Of a DNA stretch of 12,845 nucleotides, positions 1 through 8,751 are shown in pieces; positions within the stretch are counted from its first letter, which is position 1; each line of letters begins with the position of its first letter. Location of the stretch: NCBI GenBank assembly GCA_023227695.1, contig JALNVE010000053.1, forward strand, positions 1-12,845. The letters run 5' to 3'. The notes beneath the pieces are model-generated. The model worked only from the letters and a program-made list of their open reading frames with translations, was not told where the DNA came from and did no database searches. Source of the stretch: Paludibacteraceae bacterium (lineage in GTDB: Bacteria > Bacteroidota > Bacteroidia > Bacteroidales > Paludibacteraceae). Made by a program: the position numbers and the translations under genes.

Positions 1-28
1 AAAATAAAAAAATACAAATCAAAAAAAA

Positions 29-64
29 TATCCATTCCAGCAAGCTAGCTTGCTGGAATGGATA
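29..64. repeat. Perfect 36-bp palindrome upstream of the HTCS gene
   Basis: The arms are TATCCATTCCAGCAAGCT (29-46) and its exact reverse complement (47-64), with no spacer. Eight A residues (21-28) lie directly to the left. Read on the minus strand this is a strong hairpin followed by a T-run, the shape of a Rho-independent terminator, but no minus-strand gene is visible between it and the HTCS start. Read on the plus strand there is no T-run after it. The right arm overlaps the putative -33 element of the HTCS promoter, so an operator role is also possible. The structure is certain; the function is not. Confidence 0.8.
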
Positions 65-80
65 AATCATAGTATGTTTG
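49..80 (+). promoter_or_regulatory. Putative Bacteroides-type promoter of the HTCS gene
   Basis: TATGTTTG (73-80) fits the Bacteroidota -7 consensus TAnnTTTG exactly. A CTTG (49-52), one base off the -33 consensus TTTG, stands 20 bases upstream, within the usual 19-21. Transcription would begin near 85-88, giving a leader of about 110 bases. The -33 part lies inside the right arm of the palindrome at 29-64. This is a motif match only. Confidence 0.4.
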
Positions 81-195
81 TCCAATAAAACCTGTAACGC
101 TTATTTAGGACTTGATATTTTTTCATAAATGGTATGATTTAATTACTTTTACGTTGCAAAGCAAGAACTAGACACCAGATCTCATTAATAATACC

Positions 196-3100
196 ATGAA
201 TGCAAACATATTTATTAACCGCATAATATGCACTTTATTGTGCTTGATTCCTGGTTACGTTTTTTCTCAAGAACGTGCCCATTTCGACCATTATATGATT
301 AAGGACGGATTAAGCTCCAATCGTGTATATTCCATCGCACAAGATTCTTTAGGTTATATTTGGGCTTCGACTGATTATGGTTTGAACCGTTTTGATGGAA
401 CTCATGTAAAACAGTTCCAAAAAAAGGAGTATCCTGTTATTGCCCGTGATGAGATTCTGGTAGTCCAGCCATTTGGTAATGGTGTACTGGTAGGCTCTTC
501 CAATGGTTTGCTGATAAAATACGATTCGGATAGAGATGATTTTGTCAATCTTCAGCCCAAAGAGTTTGACGTATCCTATTATAAAGAGGTACGCGGTTTT
601 TATCTTCCACCAAAAGGTAAAAAATATGCATTTACGGTAGGTGGCATCTATCTTTATGATGAAAAGAATCAATCTTATACATCTAATTTTAAAGCATTCG
701 ATGTGTTGAGTAATACTCATATTCGTTCAATGTATGTGGATGAGTACGAGCGTTTTTGGATTGGTACGGTCGATTGTCTTCAGATTTACGACAAATACGG
801 TCGTTTTATCCGTCAGTTCGATTTTCATCAGAAAACGAGGGGATTTGTAACTGGTATTCATCGCATCAACGATCATCAAGTGGCTGTTTCTTCTTTCTCT
901 AACGAACTTTGGATTTTTGAAGTAGAGAAGGAGAAAGTGGATAATCCGACTGTCATCTCCACTCCTTTTGCCAATGTAATGGTTATGTTGAAGGATAAAC
1001 GTGGTCGTTTTTGGTTTGCAACAGATGGCAATGGACTTTGGTATACAGATGCACAACCGAAATCTTATTCTGATTTCAAATCCATACTTCCATATAGTGC
1101 CTCTTCCATGGACATTAAGAAGATTTATGCCATGGCAGAGGATCGTAACGGTGATATCTGGATCGGAACGCAATCGTCAGGAATTTGGAGGTACCGTTAT
1201 GGTCAACATTCCAATGTGATACGTTCATCTAATTTGGGATTCCCTGATTTAGTATGTTCTTCCTTTATAGAAGATGATGAGGGAAACATTTTTGTTTCGT
1301 CAGATGGTAACGGTGTTTATGAATTATCTCCCGATTTGAAAAATATAAAACATCTAAAACTGGATAAGTCGAATGTCCTTTCCTTGCGTAAAGGAAGTTC
1401 GGGAAAAGTTTGGTTGTCAACTTGGGGTGATGGAGCTTATACAATGGATTTGGCCACCCGCGAGTTTAAAAAGGAGACCTTCAAAGGCATAGACGATCCT
1501 GTTAACTGTTTCATGAATGTTTATGAAATGTCTGACGGCGAGGTTTGGGCATCAACAGCAGGAGATGGTTGGTATGTTAGGGGTAAGGATGGCGTTTGGA
1601 ATAGAATAACACCTATTGACAAAAATATTAAATTCCCGGATATTTGGGCCGTAAATGTAGCAGAGGGTAAAGATCAGACAAAATGGTTCTTTTCGACTCG
1701 TACTTTGTGGAGACAGCCAAAAGGTGGTACACCCAAATCTCTTTTGCCCGATGTCATTACAATAAAGTCCCATAATCCGTTGATTATGGTGGATGCTATA
1801 TGTGACGAAAAGGGCCGACTTTTCATGACAAGTAATGAAGGTGTATTTTGTTTCGAGCCTGATGGTAAGAGTCATGAACGTTTAGATTTCCTTCCTGAAG
1901 GAACTTATTACACGATAAAACAGACTTCGGATGGAATGTTTTGGATAAGTGGAACAAACGGCATCATCATGTTTGATTATGACGAAGAGACCTATCGTGT
2001 TATCTCCATGGATTATAGGGAAAAGGGTAAAAGCTATTACTATTCCCGTTCGTCGTTCTTGGATTCCAAGGGTCGATTGTTTTTTGGCGTGAATGACGGC
2101 TTTGTTGTATTGGATTTTGAATCCATTTCGAAGGCCGATTCGATTGATTATTTCAATTTTGGAGATTTGTATATTTCCCGAGAACGAATTCATCCGTATG
2201 ACGGAGTCTTGGAAGAGGGTTCTCTTTCTCATATTAAGGGTCTGGAACTACCTCACAAACAGTCTGATATTTCAGTTACGTTGGATGTCATCAATTTCTC
2301 AGGAAAAGGAGACGAAGAGTGTGCTTATCGATTGGTTGGCTTGCAGGATTCTTGGATTCAGATGGGAGACAATAGAACCATCAAATTCTCCTACATTCCA
2401 CCAGGCTCATATACTTTGGAGGCAAAGGTTTATTCTTTGAATTCTAATTTGAAGGAGAAAATCATTTCTTTGAAAATCGATGTTCTTCCGCCGTGGTGGG
2501 CTTCTTGGTGGTTTAAACTGTTGGTTTCGATATGTATAGCTGGCTTGATATTCATGTTTTTCCGCTATCGATTACGTAAATTGGTGAAAACGCAGAAATT
2601 CCTCGAGGAAAAGGTGGATGAGCGTACCATAGAGTTAAAACGTGCTTTGGGCGATAAAGATCGTTTGATATCTGTTGTTGCCCACGATTTGAAGAACCCG
2701 ATGTTTGCGATTGTCTGCGCCTTGGAGAATCTGAAAAACGGAAAAGGCAAGCTGCCTCAGGAGGAGAGAGAGAAAATGGTTGGTGATGTGTTGGATTCAG
2801 CTCAGACTTTACAGGGTGAGATGACAAAACTGCTGGATTGGGCTAAGTCAAAACGTGATGATATCGTTTGTCATCCTACAGATACGGATGTGCGTTTTGT
2901 TGTAAATAATGTATTGCTTCTTCTTCGAGGCATGATGGACGATAAGCATATTGCCATAACCCGAGAAATGGACCTTACTCATTATGCTTATGTTGATTCC
3001 CGTATGTTGAGTACGGTGATCCGTAATCTGTTGAGTAACGCGATAAAATTCACGCCAACTTCCGGTAGTATCACAATTAAGGCTTGGGAGGAGCATGATA

Positions 3101-4179
3101 AAATCAATATTGAAGTTGCTGATACGGGTGTCGGAATGGATGAAAATCAGTTGAGGCAGGTTGCTTCGGTAGGTCATTGCGAGTCAACGTTAGGAACAGA
3201 GAAAGAGAAGGGCACGGGCTTAGGATTTGCTATTTGCCATGATTATATGTTGAGGAATAACGGTTCGATGAAAATTTTCAGTGAGAAAGGAAAGGGAACG
3301 AAGATTTTATTGGTTATTCCGGCTTCATCTCGAGATATAGAGGAACAGTTGCCTCAGAAAAAAATCGAATTTGAGGTAGACCGCGATCTGTTCGATGGAA
3401 ACACGATTTTGGTGGTGGATGATGATTCCCTTATTTGTTCTGGATTGAAATCTATGTTGCAACCTTATGTCAACGTACTCGTGGCTTCGAATGGTCAGGA
3501 GGCTTTGGATTTGGCACTGAAGAACATTCCTGATGTGATTCTTAGTGATGTGGAGATGCCAGTTATGAACGGAATAGAGATGAGTAAACGTTTGGCTGAA
3601 AATCCAACCACATCTCATATTCCAATTTTATTCCTTTCTGCAAGAAATGATGAGGTGGATCGTTTGTTGGGATTACAGAGCGGTGCTTTGGATTATATTT
3701 CAAAACCTTTCAGCCAGTCTGAACTTCTGATAAAGATGGCAAACATCTTGAATTTAAGGCAGAAACAGCAACAGCATATTTTGGCGGATGCCATGATTCA
3801 GCCTAAAGCTACAAAAGCTGTAACAGAAGAGATGAATCCGTTTGTGAAACAGATGCTGGAAGTGATTGAAAAATCTTATTCAGATTGTGATCTGTCCATG
3901 GAAACTGTTGCCAAAGATTTGTGCGTCAGTCAGTCAACTTTGTTGAGACGTTGCCGGTCTGTTCTTGGAAAGACTCCGATTGAGGTGTTGGTTGAATATC
4001 GATTGAAGAAGGCTTATCAGATGTTGCAGAAGGCAGGAGCTAACGCATCTGTGAGCGATGTGGCATATCAGGTTGGATTTAACGATCCCTCTTACTTCAC
4101 ACGTAAGTTTAGGGACTTGTTTAATATCCTTCCATCTCAGATAGTAGATCAAAAGGACTCATCTGCTCCGTCAGAATGA
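196..4179 (+). CDS. Hybrid two-component system (HTCS) sensor kinase/response regulator, AraC-type output
   Basis: A one-protein signalling system of 1327 residues, about the usual HTCS length. A signal peptide covers residues 1-24 (ending VFSQ). The periplasmic sensor (about 27-690) is made of Reg_prop beta-propeller blades, for example GYIWASTDYGLNRFDG and GDIWIGTQSSGIWRY. A Y_Y_Y domain follows (about 695-763), then a membrane segment (about 771-789). The cytoplasmic part holds a HisKA domain with phospho-acceptor H830 in VVAHDLKNP and a HATPase domain (N944/N948 in the N box, D976 in DTGVGM, GTGLGF from 1006). Next come a receiver domain (acidic D1075-D1077, phospho-acceptor D1118, K1170) and an AraC-type helix-turn-helix (about 1213-1318). 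All key residues are present, so it should be active. In known HTCSs oligosaccharides bind the propeller and the HTH activates polysaccharide-utilisation genes. The nearby xylanolytic genes suggest a xylan-derived ligand, which is inference. The start is chosen because it gives a proper signal peptide; no Shine-Dalgarno is seen. Confidence 0.96.
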   Translation: MNANIFINRIICTLLCLIPGYVFSQERAHFDHYMIKDGLSSNRVYSIAQDSLGYIWASTDYGLNRFDGTHVKQFQKKEYPVIARDEILVVQPFGNGVLVGSSNGLLIKYDSDRDDFVNLQPKEFDVSYYKEVRGFYLPPKGKKYAFTVGGIYLYDEKNQSYTSNFKAFDVLSNTHIRSMYVDEYERFWIGTVDCLQIYDKYGRFIRQFDFHQKTRGFVTGIHRINDHQVAVSSFSNELWIFEVEKEKVDNPTVISTPFANVMVMLKDKRGRFWFATDGNGLWYTDAQPKSYSDFKSILPYSASSMDIKKIYAMAEDRNGDIWIGTQSSGIWRYRYGQHSNVIRSSNLGFPDLVCSSFIEDDEGNIFVSSDGNGVYELSPDLKNIKHLKLDKSNVLSLRKGSSGKVWLSTWGDGAYTMDLATREFKKETFKGIDDPVNCFMNVYEMSDGEVWASTAGDGWYVRGKDGVWNRITPIDKNIKFPDIWAVNVAEGKDQTKWFFSTRTLWRQPKGGTPKSLLPDVITIKSHNPLIMVDAICDEKGRLFMTSNEGVFCFEPDGKSHERLDFLPEGTYYTIKQTSDGMFWISGTNGIIMFDYDEETYRVISMDYREKGKSYYYSRSSFLDSKGRLFFGVNDGFVVLDFESISKADSIDYFNFGDLYISRERIHPYDGVLEEGSLSHIKGLELPHKQSDISVTLDVINFSGKGDEECAYRLVGLQDSWIQMGDNRTIKFSYIPPGSYTLEAKVYSLNSNLKEKIISLKIDVLPPWWASWWFKLLVSICIAGLIFMFFRYRLRKLVKTQKFLEEKVDERTIELKRALGDKDRLISVVAHDLKNPMFAIVCALENLKNGKGKLPQEEREKMVGDVLDSAQTLQGEMTKLLDWAKSKRDDIVCHPTDTDVRFVVNNVLLLLRGMMDDKHIAITREMDLTHYAYVDSRMLSTVIRNLLSNAIKFTPTSGSITIKAWEEHDKINIEVADTGVGMDENQLRQVASVGHCESTLGTEKEKGTGLGFAICHDYMLRNNGSMKIFSEKGKGTKILLVIPASSRDIEEQLPQKKIEFEVDRDLFDGNTILVVDDDSLICSGLKSMLQPYVNVLVASNGQEALDLALKNIPDVILSDVEMPVMNGIEMSKRLAENPTTSHIPILFLSARNDEVDRLLGLQSGALDYISKPFSQSELLIKMANILNLRQKQQQHILADAMIQPKATKAVTEEMNPFVKQMLEVIEKSYSDCDLSMETVAKDLCVSQSTLLRRCRSVLGKTPIEVLVEYRLKKAYQMLQKAGANASVSDVAYQVGFNDPSYFTRKFRDLFNILPSQIVDQKDSSAPSE

Positions 4180-4217
4180 ACTCTGAAATAGAATAGGATA
4201 AATTATCGTGAGATATA

Positions 4218-4262
4218 AAGAAAGCGGCAGAAAACCTTTTAATGGGTCTCTGCCGCTTTCTT
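4218..4262. terminator. Probable bidirectional terminator between convergent genes
   Basis: AAGAAAGCGGCAGA (4218-4231) pairs perfectly with TCTGCCGCTTTCTT (4249-4262), with a short additional ACC/GGT pairing inside the loop. The plus-strand side is followed by T-rich sequence (TTGTTTATGTTGTGG, then TTTTTT). It lies 39 bases after the HTCS stop and 32 bases beyond the stop of the converging HelD gene, so it can end both transcripts. Confidence 0.8.
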
Positions 4263-4293
4263 GTTTATGTTGTGGTTTTTTGCTTGATCTCTT

Positions 4294-6363
4294 TTATGCC
4301 TTTGGAATAAATGTACTCAACTCTTTCGTCGCCGTTAAGTACAACCTATGCATAGCACGTGTACATGCAATGAAGAGCATGCTGCGGTCCATTTCGTTGC
4401 TGTAGTTGGTGGCAGTGGCAAAGGGAACGATGACTTCGTCGAACTCCAATCCCTTGGCCATGTGAGCCGTTGTTATGATGATACCGCTTGAGAAGGCTGC
4501 GCTCTCATCTGTGATTAAGCAGATATGGGTAGAGACGTTTTGAATGTCATCATACAGATGTTTTGCCTGCTTTTGCGTTTTGCAGATGATTCCCATCGTT
4601 GCATTCCCCGAATCAATGAACTTGTTGATGATCTCTGCAACCTTTTTGAACTCCTCTTTCTCGGTAGGCAAGCAGGCAACGAGCGGTTTGTCTCCGTGTC
4701 TTTCGATGGCTTCAATCTCATCGTTGGATGAAATTTTTTGGGCAAAGTCCGTGATCTCGAAAGTAGAACGGTAACTCTTGCAAAGCTTCATTACCTCACC
4801 GCCCAGCACTTTTTGAATCTCAGCGTAGGTTGTAGAACTGTAAGGGTTGACAGACTGCTGGGCATCTCCCAAAATGGTCTTCTTGCAGTTGAAAAGCTTG
4901 TTGAGCACACGGTATTGAATAGGGGTGTAGTCTTGCATCTCATCCACCAAAAGGTGTTTGATAGGAAGCGTATCTTTGTCGCCCTCCATCATCAGTTTGA
5001 TGTAGAGTAGGGGAGCCACATCGGCATACTCCAGTTTCTTGCCTTTAACAGGCTTGAAGTATTCCGGTTTGCCTAACCATTTATAGAAGTCGACGTACAG
5101 ATCGTAGTCGTTGTTTCCTTTGAACATCTTCTTGATGGAGTTCTTCAAGTCATTCTTCTCTTTTGTGCCAAGATCCATGCTGGTTTTCATCTTCAGGTCG
5201 GCGATGATGTCTGTAGCCATAGGGTCGAAACGACTTCTCATCGGAAGACGGTGGTATGATTTGAATTTCTCGGTGAGATATTCGTGCGGAATTGGAATTC
5301 GTCTTACGCGTACATCTTCTGCCTCGAAGTAGTGGTTTTCAATGTAGACGATAAATTTATCCAGCAATCCGAGAAATTCGTAAGAGGCCTTAAAACGGAT
5401 TCTTTTGATGTACTCTTCGTCGGGATTATCCAAAAGTTGGGAAACCTGTTCGAAGAAGGTCTGGTATTTATATTTCTTGTTGAGTTTTTTGTCAAGCAAC
5501 TCCTCCATTCCGCACTCTTCAATTTGTTCCTCACCCAATTCAGGCAAGACGTTTGAGATATAGTCTGCAAATACTTTGTTAGGTGAGAGGATCAAGATAT
5601 CTTTTGACGAGATGCTTCCTTTGTATTTGTAAAGGATGTAAGCTACACGGTGAAGTGCGATGGATGTCTTTCCTGAACCGGCCACTCCTTGCAGGATCAA
5701 CGTCAGAGAATCGTCGTTACGGATGATCCTGTTTTGCTCCCTTTGGATCGTAGCAACAATATTCTTCATCCTATCGTCAGAGTTGCTGCTCAACTCTTTT
5801 TGTAGAATATCATCGCCAATGTTGACGGAGCTCTCTATCATGAATTCCATGATGGAGTTTCGGATTCGGTATTGACGTTTCAGTGAGATGTCTCCAGGTA
5901 GTATGCCTAAAGGAGCTTCGTAAGAGGCTTTGCCTAGTTCGAAGTCGTAAAACATGGTGGAGATTGGCGCGCGCCAGTCGTGTATGATGTTTTCGTTCTT
6001 CTCTGTATCGTAAAATGAATAAAGTCCGATATAAATGGGGTGAGTCTCATTCTCTCCCTCCTCTTTGAAGTCTATACGGCCGAAGTAGGGGATGTTGATG
6101 AGTCGGCGTATTCTCTTCTTCTTGTCCATGATGGCCTCGCTAGACATGACAGCCTGCGTTACGTTGTTTCTGACCGCACTTTTTTCTGCTCGGTCAAGTT
6201 CAGACTGGTTGTCCCAAAGATAATCTTTGTATTCTTTCAGATCTCTGACGTTTGAGTTGATGATTTCGTCAAGTTTTTCAGAGGTTTTTCTCAAAATGGC
6301 GATGGCGCTTTTCATGTAGGAGCGTTCCTCTTCTTCTGTCTGATTGAAAACTTTATTTCCCAT
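4294..6363 (-). CDS. HelD-family UvrD-like ATPase (probable RNA polymerase recycling factor)
   Basis: This 689-residue cytoplasmic protein carries the motifs of a superfamily 1 helicase-like ATPase. Walker A is GVAGSGKTS (226-234), Walker B is LLVDEMQDY (471-479), motif III is GDAQQSVNPY (499-508), and the KSYRST motif is at 529-534. Motif V is TTAHMAKGLEFD (631-642) and motif VI is ACTRA (666-670). The charged, coiled-coil-like N-terminus (about 10-60) and the segment with IGLYSFYD and HDWRAPIS (112-135) before Walker A separate HelD from true UvrD/Rep/PcrA helicases. It is somewhat shorter than Bacillus subtilis HelD. HelD proteins of Firmicutes and Actinobacteria insert arms into RNA polymerase and remove it from stalled complexes using ATP; the same role here is inferred from family. 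It has its own -7 box (6393-6400) and a convergent terminator. I see no functional link to the hydrolases. The ATG at 6363 is 29 bases from the -7 box. Confidence 0.88.
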   Translation of the reverse strand: MGNKVFNQTEEEERSYMKSAIAILRKTSEKLDEIINSNVRDLKEYKDYLWDNQSELDRAEKSAVRNNVTQAVMSSEAIMDKKKRIRRLINIPYFGRIDFKEEGENETHPIYIGLYSFYDTEKNENIIHDWRAPISTMFYDFELGKASYEAPLGILPGDISLKRQYRIRNSIMEFMIESSVNIGDDILQKELSSNSDDRMKNIVATIQREQNRIIRNDDSLTLILQGVAGSGKTSIALHRVAYILYKYKGSISSKDILILSPNKVFADYISNVLPELGEEQIEECGMEELLDKKLNKKYKYQTFFEQVSQLLDNPDEEYIKRIRFKASYEFLGLLDKFIVYIENHYFEAEDVRVRRIPIPHEYLTEKFKSYHRLPMRSRFDPMATDIIADLKMKTSMDLGTKEKNDLKNSIKKMFKGNNDYDLYVDFYKWLGKPEYFKPVKGKKLEYADVAPLLYIKLMMEGDKDTLPIKHLLVDEMQDYTPIQYRVLNKLFNCKKTILGDAQQSVNPYSSTTYAEIQKVLGGEVMKLCKSYRSTFEITDFAQKISSNDEIEAIERHGDKPLVACLPTEKEEFKKVAEIINKFIDSGNATMGIICKTQKQAKHLYDDIQNVSTHICLITDESAAFSSGIIITTAHMAKGLEFDEVIVPFATATNYSNEMDRSMLFIACTRAMHRLYLTATKELSTFIPKA

Positions 6364-6392
6364 GTCTGTATATATCCAAAATTTTATAGATG

Positions 6393-6400
6393 CAAATTTA
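6393..6400 (-). promoter_or_regulatory. Putative -7 promoter box of the HelD gene
   Basis: The minus strand reads TAAATTTG, an exact fit to the Bacteroidota -7 consensus TAnnTTTG, 29 bases before the HelD ATG. No good TTTG is found at the expected -33 spacing, so the match is partial. The rest of the 6364-6475 intergenic stretch shows nothing else I can name. Confidence 0.4.
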
Positions 6401-6475
6401 ACAGTAAAACTTGCTAGTTGTTGTTGGTTCAGTTAATTTGTTTCATTTATTCATACCATTGAAGGTGTAGATCCT

Positions 6476-6512
6476 AAAAACAGAAAAGGTGTATCTCGCG
6501 ACACACCTTTTC
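6476..6512 (-). terminator. Rho-independent terminator of the GH43 gene
   Basis: On the minus strand GAAAAGGTGT (plus 6512-6503) pairs perfectly with ACACCTTTTC (plus 6492-6483) around a 10-base loop, followed by TGTTTTTAGG. It begins 49 bases after the GH43 stop codon and separates that gene from HelD, so the two are probably not cotranscribed beyond read-through. Confidence 0.8.
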
Positions 6513-6561
6513 CTCGTTAAGTGTTAAACTATTAAGAAAATATTTATAATAAGAGTTTTTA

Positions 6562-8589
6562 TTAATTTATATTGATTGTTATGGTATCATCGAAACTCTT
6601 TAGGAAGTAAATTCCACTTTGAGAAACGATGTCTTTGACTTTTTTAATTGCCTCAGACTTCAATCCGCTAGTTAGAGAAATCTCTCCGTAATAGCGTCCT
6701 GTTATGTCTACGATGATGAAATTACCATCTGATATTTCACGTGCTTTTACTTCTGTTACGTTTGTTCCTTCTGGATCTGTGAATTTAAGCCAATCGATAT
6801 TGACGTATGGACCGGTTAACATCATTCTTAGAACATGCGAACCTTCCTCTAAATCAATTGAAGCAACGTCTACTGTTTGATAAGTATCCCAGTCTCCTGT
6901 ATTAAGAGCTTCAATAGTTGCTGTTAATTCTTTTCCGTCAAGATAGAGTTGAACTCCACCACCATCCAGACCGGCAGAGAATCTACCGGTGATGTCGTAT
7001 TGGGTTGTTTTCTTTACATCAATGGTGTACTCTACCCATTCGCCGGTTGAAGTATATCCAATGGCATAGCCACCATCTTTGATCTCTACAACATCAACGC
7101 CATCTTCACGATAAACTTCACCTTGGTTGGCACGCTCCTCGTCATAGTAAGCAACGCCAGAACCACCGACATCATAATTTTCTGCCTCTACAACTCCAGG
7201 AATTTCAGCAGGAGTTTCGTTGTAAGCACCTTGAGGAACTCTTACACCGCTAGTTTCAAAAAACCAGTAATCGAGGTTGAAGAGCTCACCGCTACCACCT
7301 TTCACCACGAAGAAGATATCGTGAACGTCAGTAACTCTGTCTACATCAACGGTGATCTCTTTCCATCCGTTTGTGTTGGCAATATCTACTTTGCCGATAA
7401 CGGCTCCGTCTTTCTTGTCAACATGTATTTCAACAGAACCTCCTCCGTTAAGAGCTTCAGCTGCCAGAGTGAATGTTTCACAGCCTGTATCTCCGAAGTC
7501 TACAGAGCGAACTTTGATGTAGTCGTTGTTGTGACACCATCCTACATATACGCCGCGGCCGTTGCCTCTGAAGGCACGGATGCCATTAGAGAAGGCCATC
7601 GTCTCAGACTCTTGTCTTACGTATGGGTCAAGATAATGGATAGGGTTCTTTACACCAAGATCTGTCGGGGCGATGCTAGGAATGGATCCGTCGGCACCGT
7701 AAGTGAATTCCTCTATCTGAGTGGAACGTGTGTAACCACCTCCTCCAGGAAGTTTTGCTGTATGATAGAAGAAGAAGGAACGTCCCATGTAGTCAACTAT
7801 ACCGGAGTGATTGGTAAATGCAAAACCACTGCTTTGTCCCATGATGACGCCTTTCCATTCCCATGGTCCTGTAGGACTATCACTCCAAGAGTAGGAGATG
7901 GATTCAGGAATACCGTGAGAAGCATAAATCATATAGTATTTTTTGCCACGCTTGTGAATCCAAGGACCCTCCGTATATTTGGAACTTTCTCCGTTAGGAG
8001 CAAAACCACGGCTCATATCTGTCACTTGTATTGGACCGTCAAACGAAATCATGTCCTTGTTCAGCTTAGCATAGTACAATTTTGGGTTACCCCAATAGAG
8101 GTATGCCTGATCATCGTCGTCAATAAAAACTGTTGGGTCAATGTAATCCCAATTTGGACCAGCCAAAGCTTTTCCTAGAACATCTTTGAAAGGACCATCT
8201 GGCTTATCGCCAACTCCTACTACAACTGCTCTACCACCCAATGAAGATTCAATGGTAACGTAATAGTAGAATTTACCGTCTCTATAGATACATTGGGAAG
8301 CCCAATCTCCAGCTGGTTTTGCATTATTTATATCTCCGTGACCGAAAATAATGCCTCGGTCTGTCCAGTTTACCATATCGGTAGTGGACATCAGGTGCCA
8401 GTTGTTCATGGTAAAGAAACTACCACCTTCATCGTTACCACTATACACGAACAGAGTGTCGTTATATATCATAGGGGCGGGGTCAGGTGTGTAGTATCCT
8501 TGGCATATTGGATTGTCTGCCTTGCTGTTGGTGTATGGCATACCCATACACAAAAGAACAAATAGCATTGATAGTATATTCTTATTCAT
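6562..8589 (-). CDS. Secreted GH43 arabinofuranosidase/xylosidase with two CBM6-type modules
   Basis: The product is 675 residues from the ATG at 8589, which is preceded by AAGGAG; an upstream GTG frame at 8619 lacks these signs. A signal peptide is followed by a five-bladed GH43 catalytic domain (about 28-312). The three acidic residues are D36 in YYTPDPAPM (base), D151 in DYIDPTVF (pKa modulator) and E207 in TEGPWIHK (acid). A CBM6-like beta-sandwich ending LDYWFF follows (about 325-446), then a typical CBM6 (about 463-604, starting VVEAENYD, with YVNIDWLKF near its end). The last 65 residues (DITGR, then SGIYFLK) resemble a T9SS type A tail but end in TININ without the usual basic residues. 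GH43 enzymes with CBM6 modules are mostly arabinoxylan arabinofuranohydrolases or beta-xylosidases; which one cannot be read from sequence. No lipobox is seen. It lies downstream of the GH10-GH43 gene on the same strand but behind a terminator. Confidence 0.92.
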   Translation of the reverse strand: MNKNILSMLFVLLCMGMPYTNSKADNPICQGYYTPDPAPMIYNDTLFVYSGNDEGGSFFTMNNWHLMSTTDMVNWTDRGIIFGHGDINNAKPAGDWASQCIYRDGKFYYYVTIESSLGGRAVVVGVGDKPDGPFKDVLGKALAGPNWDYIDPTVFIDDDDQAYLYWGNPKLYYAKLNKDMISFDGPIQVTDMSRGFAPNGESSKYTEGPWIHKRGKKYYMIYASHGIPESISYSWSDSPTGPWEWKGVIMGQSSGFAFTNHSGIVDYMGRSFFFYHTAKLPGGGGYTRSTQIEEFTYGADGSIPSIAPTDLGVKNPIHYLDPYVRQESETMAFSNGIRAFRGNGRGVYVGWCHNNDYIKVRSVDFGDTGCETFTLAAEALNGGGSVEIHVDKKDGAVIGKVDIANTNGWKEITVDVDRVTDVHDIFFVVKGGSGELFNLDYWFFETSGVRVPQGAYNETPAEIPGVVEAENYDVGGSGVAYYDEERANQGEVYREDGVDVVEIKDGGYAIGYTSTGEWVEYTIDVKKTTQYDITGRFSAGLDGGGVQLYLDGKELTATIEALNTGDWDTYQTVDVASIDLEEGSHVLRMMLTGPYVNIDWLKFTDPEGTNVTEVKAREISDGNFIIVDITGRYYGEISLTSGLKSEAIKKVKDIVSQSGIYFLKSFDDTITININ

Positions 8590-8598
8590 GATTTTAGT

Positions 8599-8604
8599 CT
8601 CCTT
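8599..8604 (-). promoter_or_regulatory. Shine-Dalgarno that fixes the GH43 start
   Basis: The minus strand reads AAGGAG with nine bases before the ATG at 8589. It decides between that ATG and the in-frame GTG 30 bases upstream, which would add ten residues ahead of the signal peptide. A clear Shine-Dalgarno is uncommon in Bacteroidota; HelD, HTCS and the GH10-GH43 gene here show none. Confidence 0.6.
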
Positions 8605-8715
8605 ATCTAGTTTAAACACGAAATTTTCAAAAAGAAGTATATTCTGTCAGTTTAGAAGTTGTTTCTGTTTTATCGTTAGATTGTTTGCGCTGAATATTCG
8701 AGACATTTATAGGAA

Positions 8716-8751
8716 TTTTTCGAGAAAGACAGCGAGCCGTCTGACGAAAAA
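8716..8751 (-). promoter_or_regulatory. Two-part stem-loop in the GH43 leader
   Basis: Outer arms TTTTTCG (8716-8722) and CGAAAAA (8745-8751) enclose inner arms AGACAGC (8727-8733) and GCCGTCT (8736-8742). In the minus-strand RNA the single inner mismatch becomes a G-U pair, so the hairpin is better in the GH43 transcript than in the opposite one. It starts 127 bases before the GH43 ATG. No T-run follows, so it is not a typical terminator. Confidence 0.4.

Noticed and set aside
64..195. A tRNA or small RNA gene on the minus strand ending at the palindrome terminator
   Set aside because: No cloverleaf or conserved tRNA bases can be drawn, and no exact -7 box is seen on that strand. Only the terminator-like end supports it.
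727..1173. Minus-strand frames of 100-150 codons opposite the HTCS gene
   Set aside because: They oppose well-defined propeller blades, have no homologous look, and have no start signals.
7123..8178. A 351-codon open frame on the plus strand
   Set aside because: It lies wholly antisense to the GH43 gene, whose catalytic residues and domains are clear. The translation has no recognisable domain and is rich in Cys, Ser, Thr and Val, as expected of a shadow frame.
6562..8589. The GH43 product as an outer-membrane lipoprotein
   Set aside because: The only Cys in the signal region follows VLL, without the small residue needed before the Cys in a lipobox, and it is in the hydrophobic core; signal peptidase I cleavage fits better.
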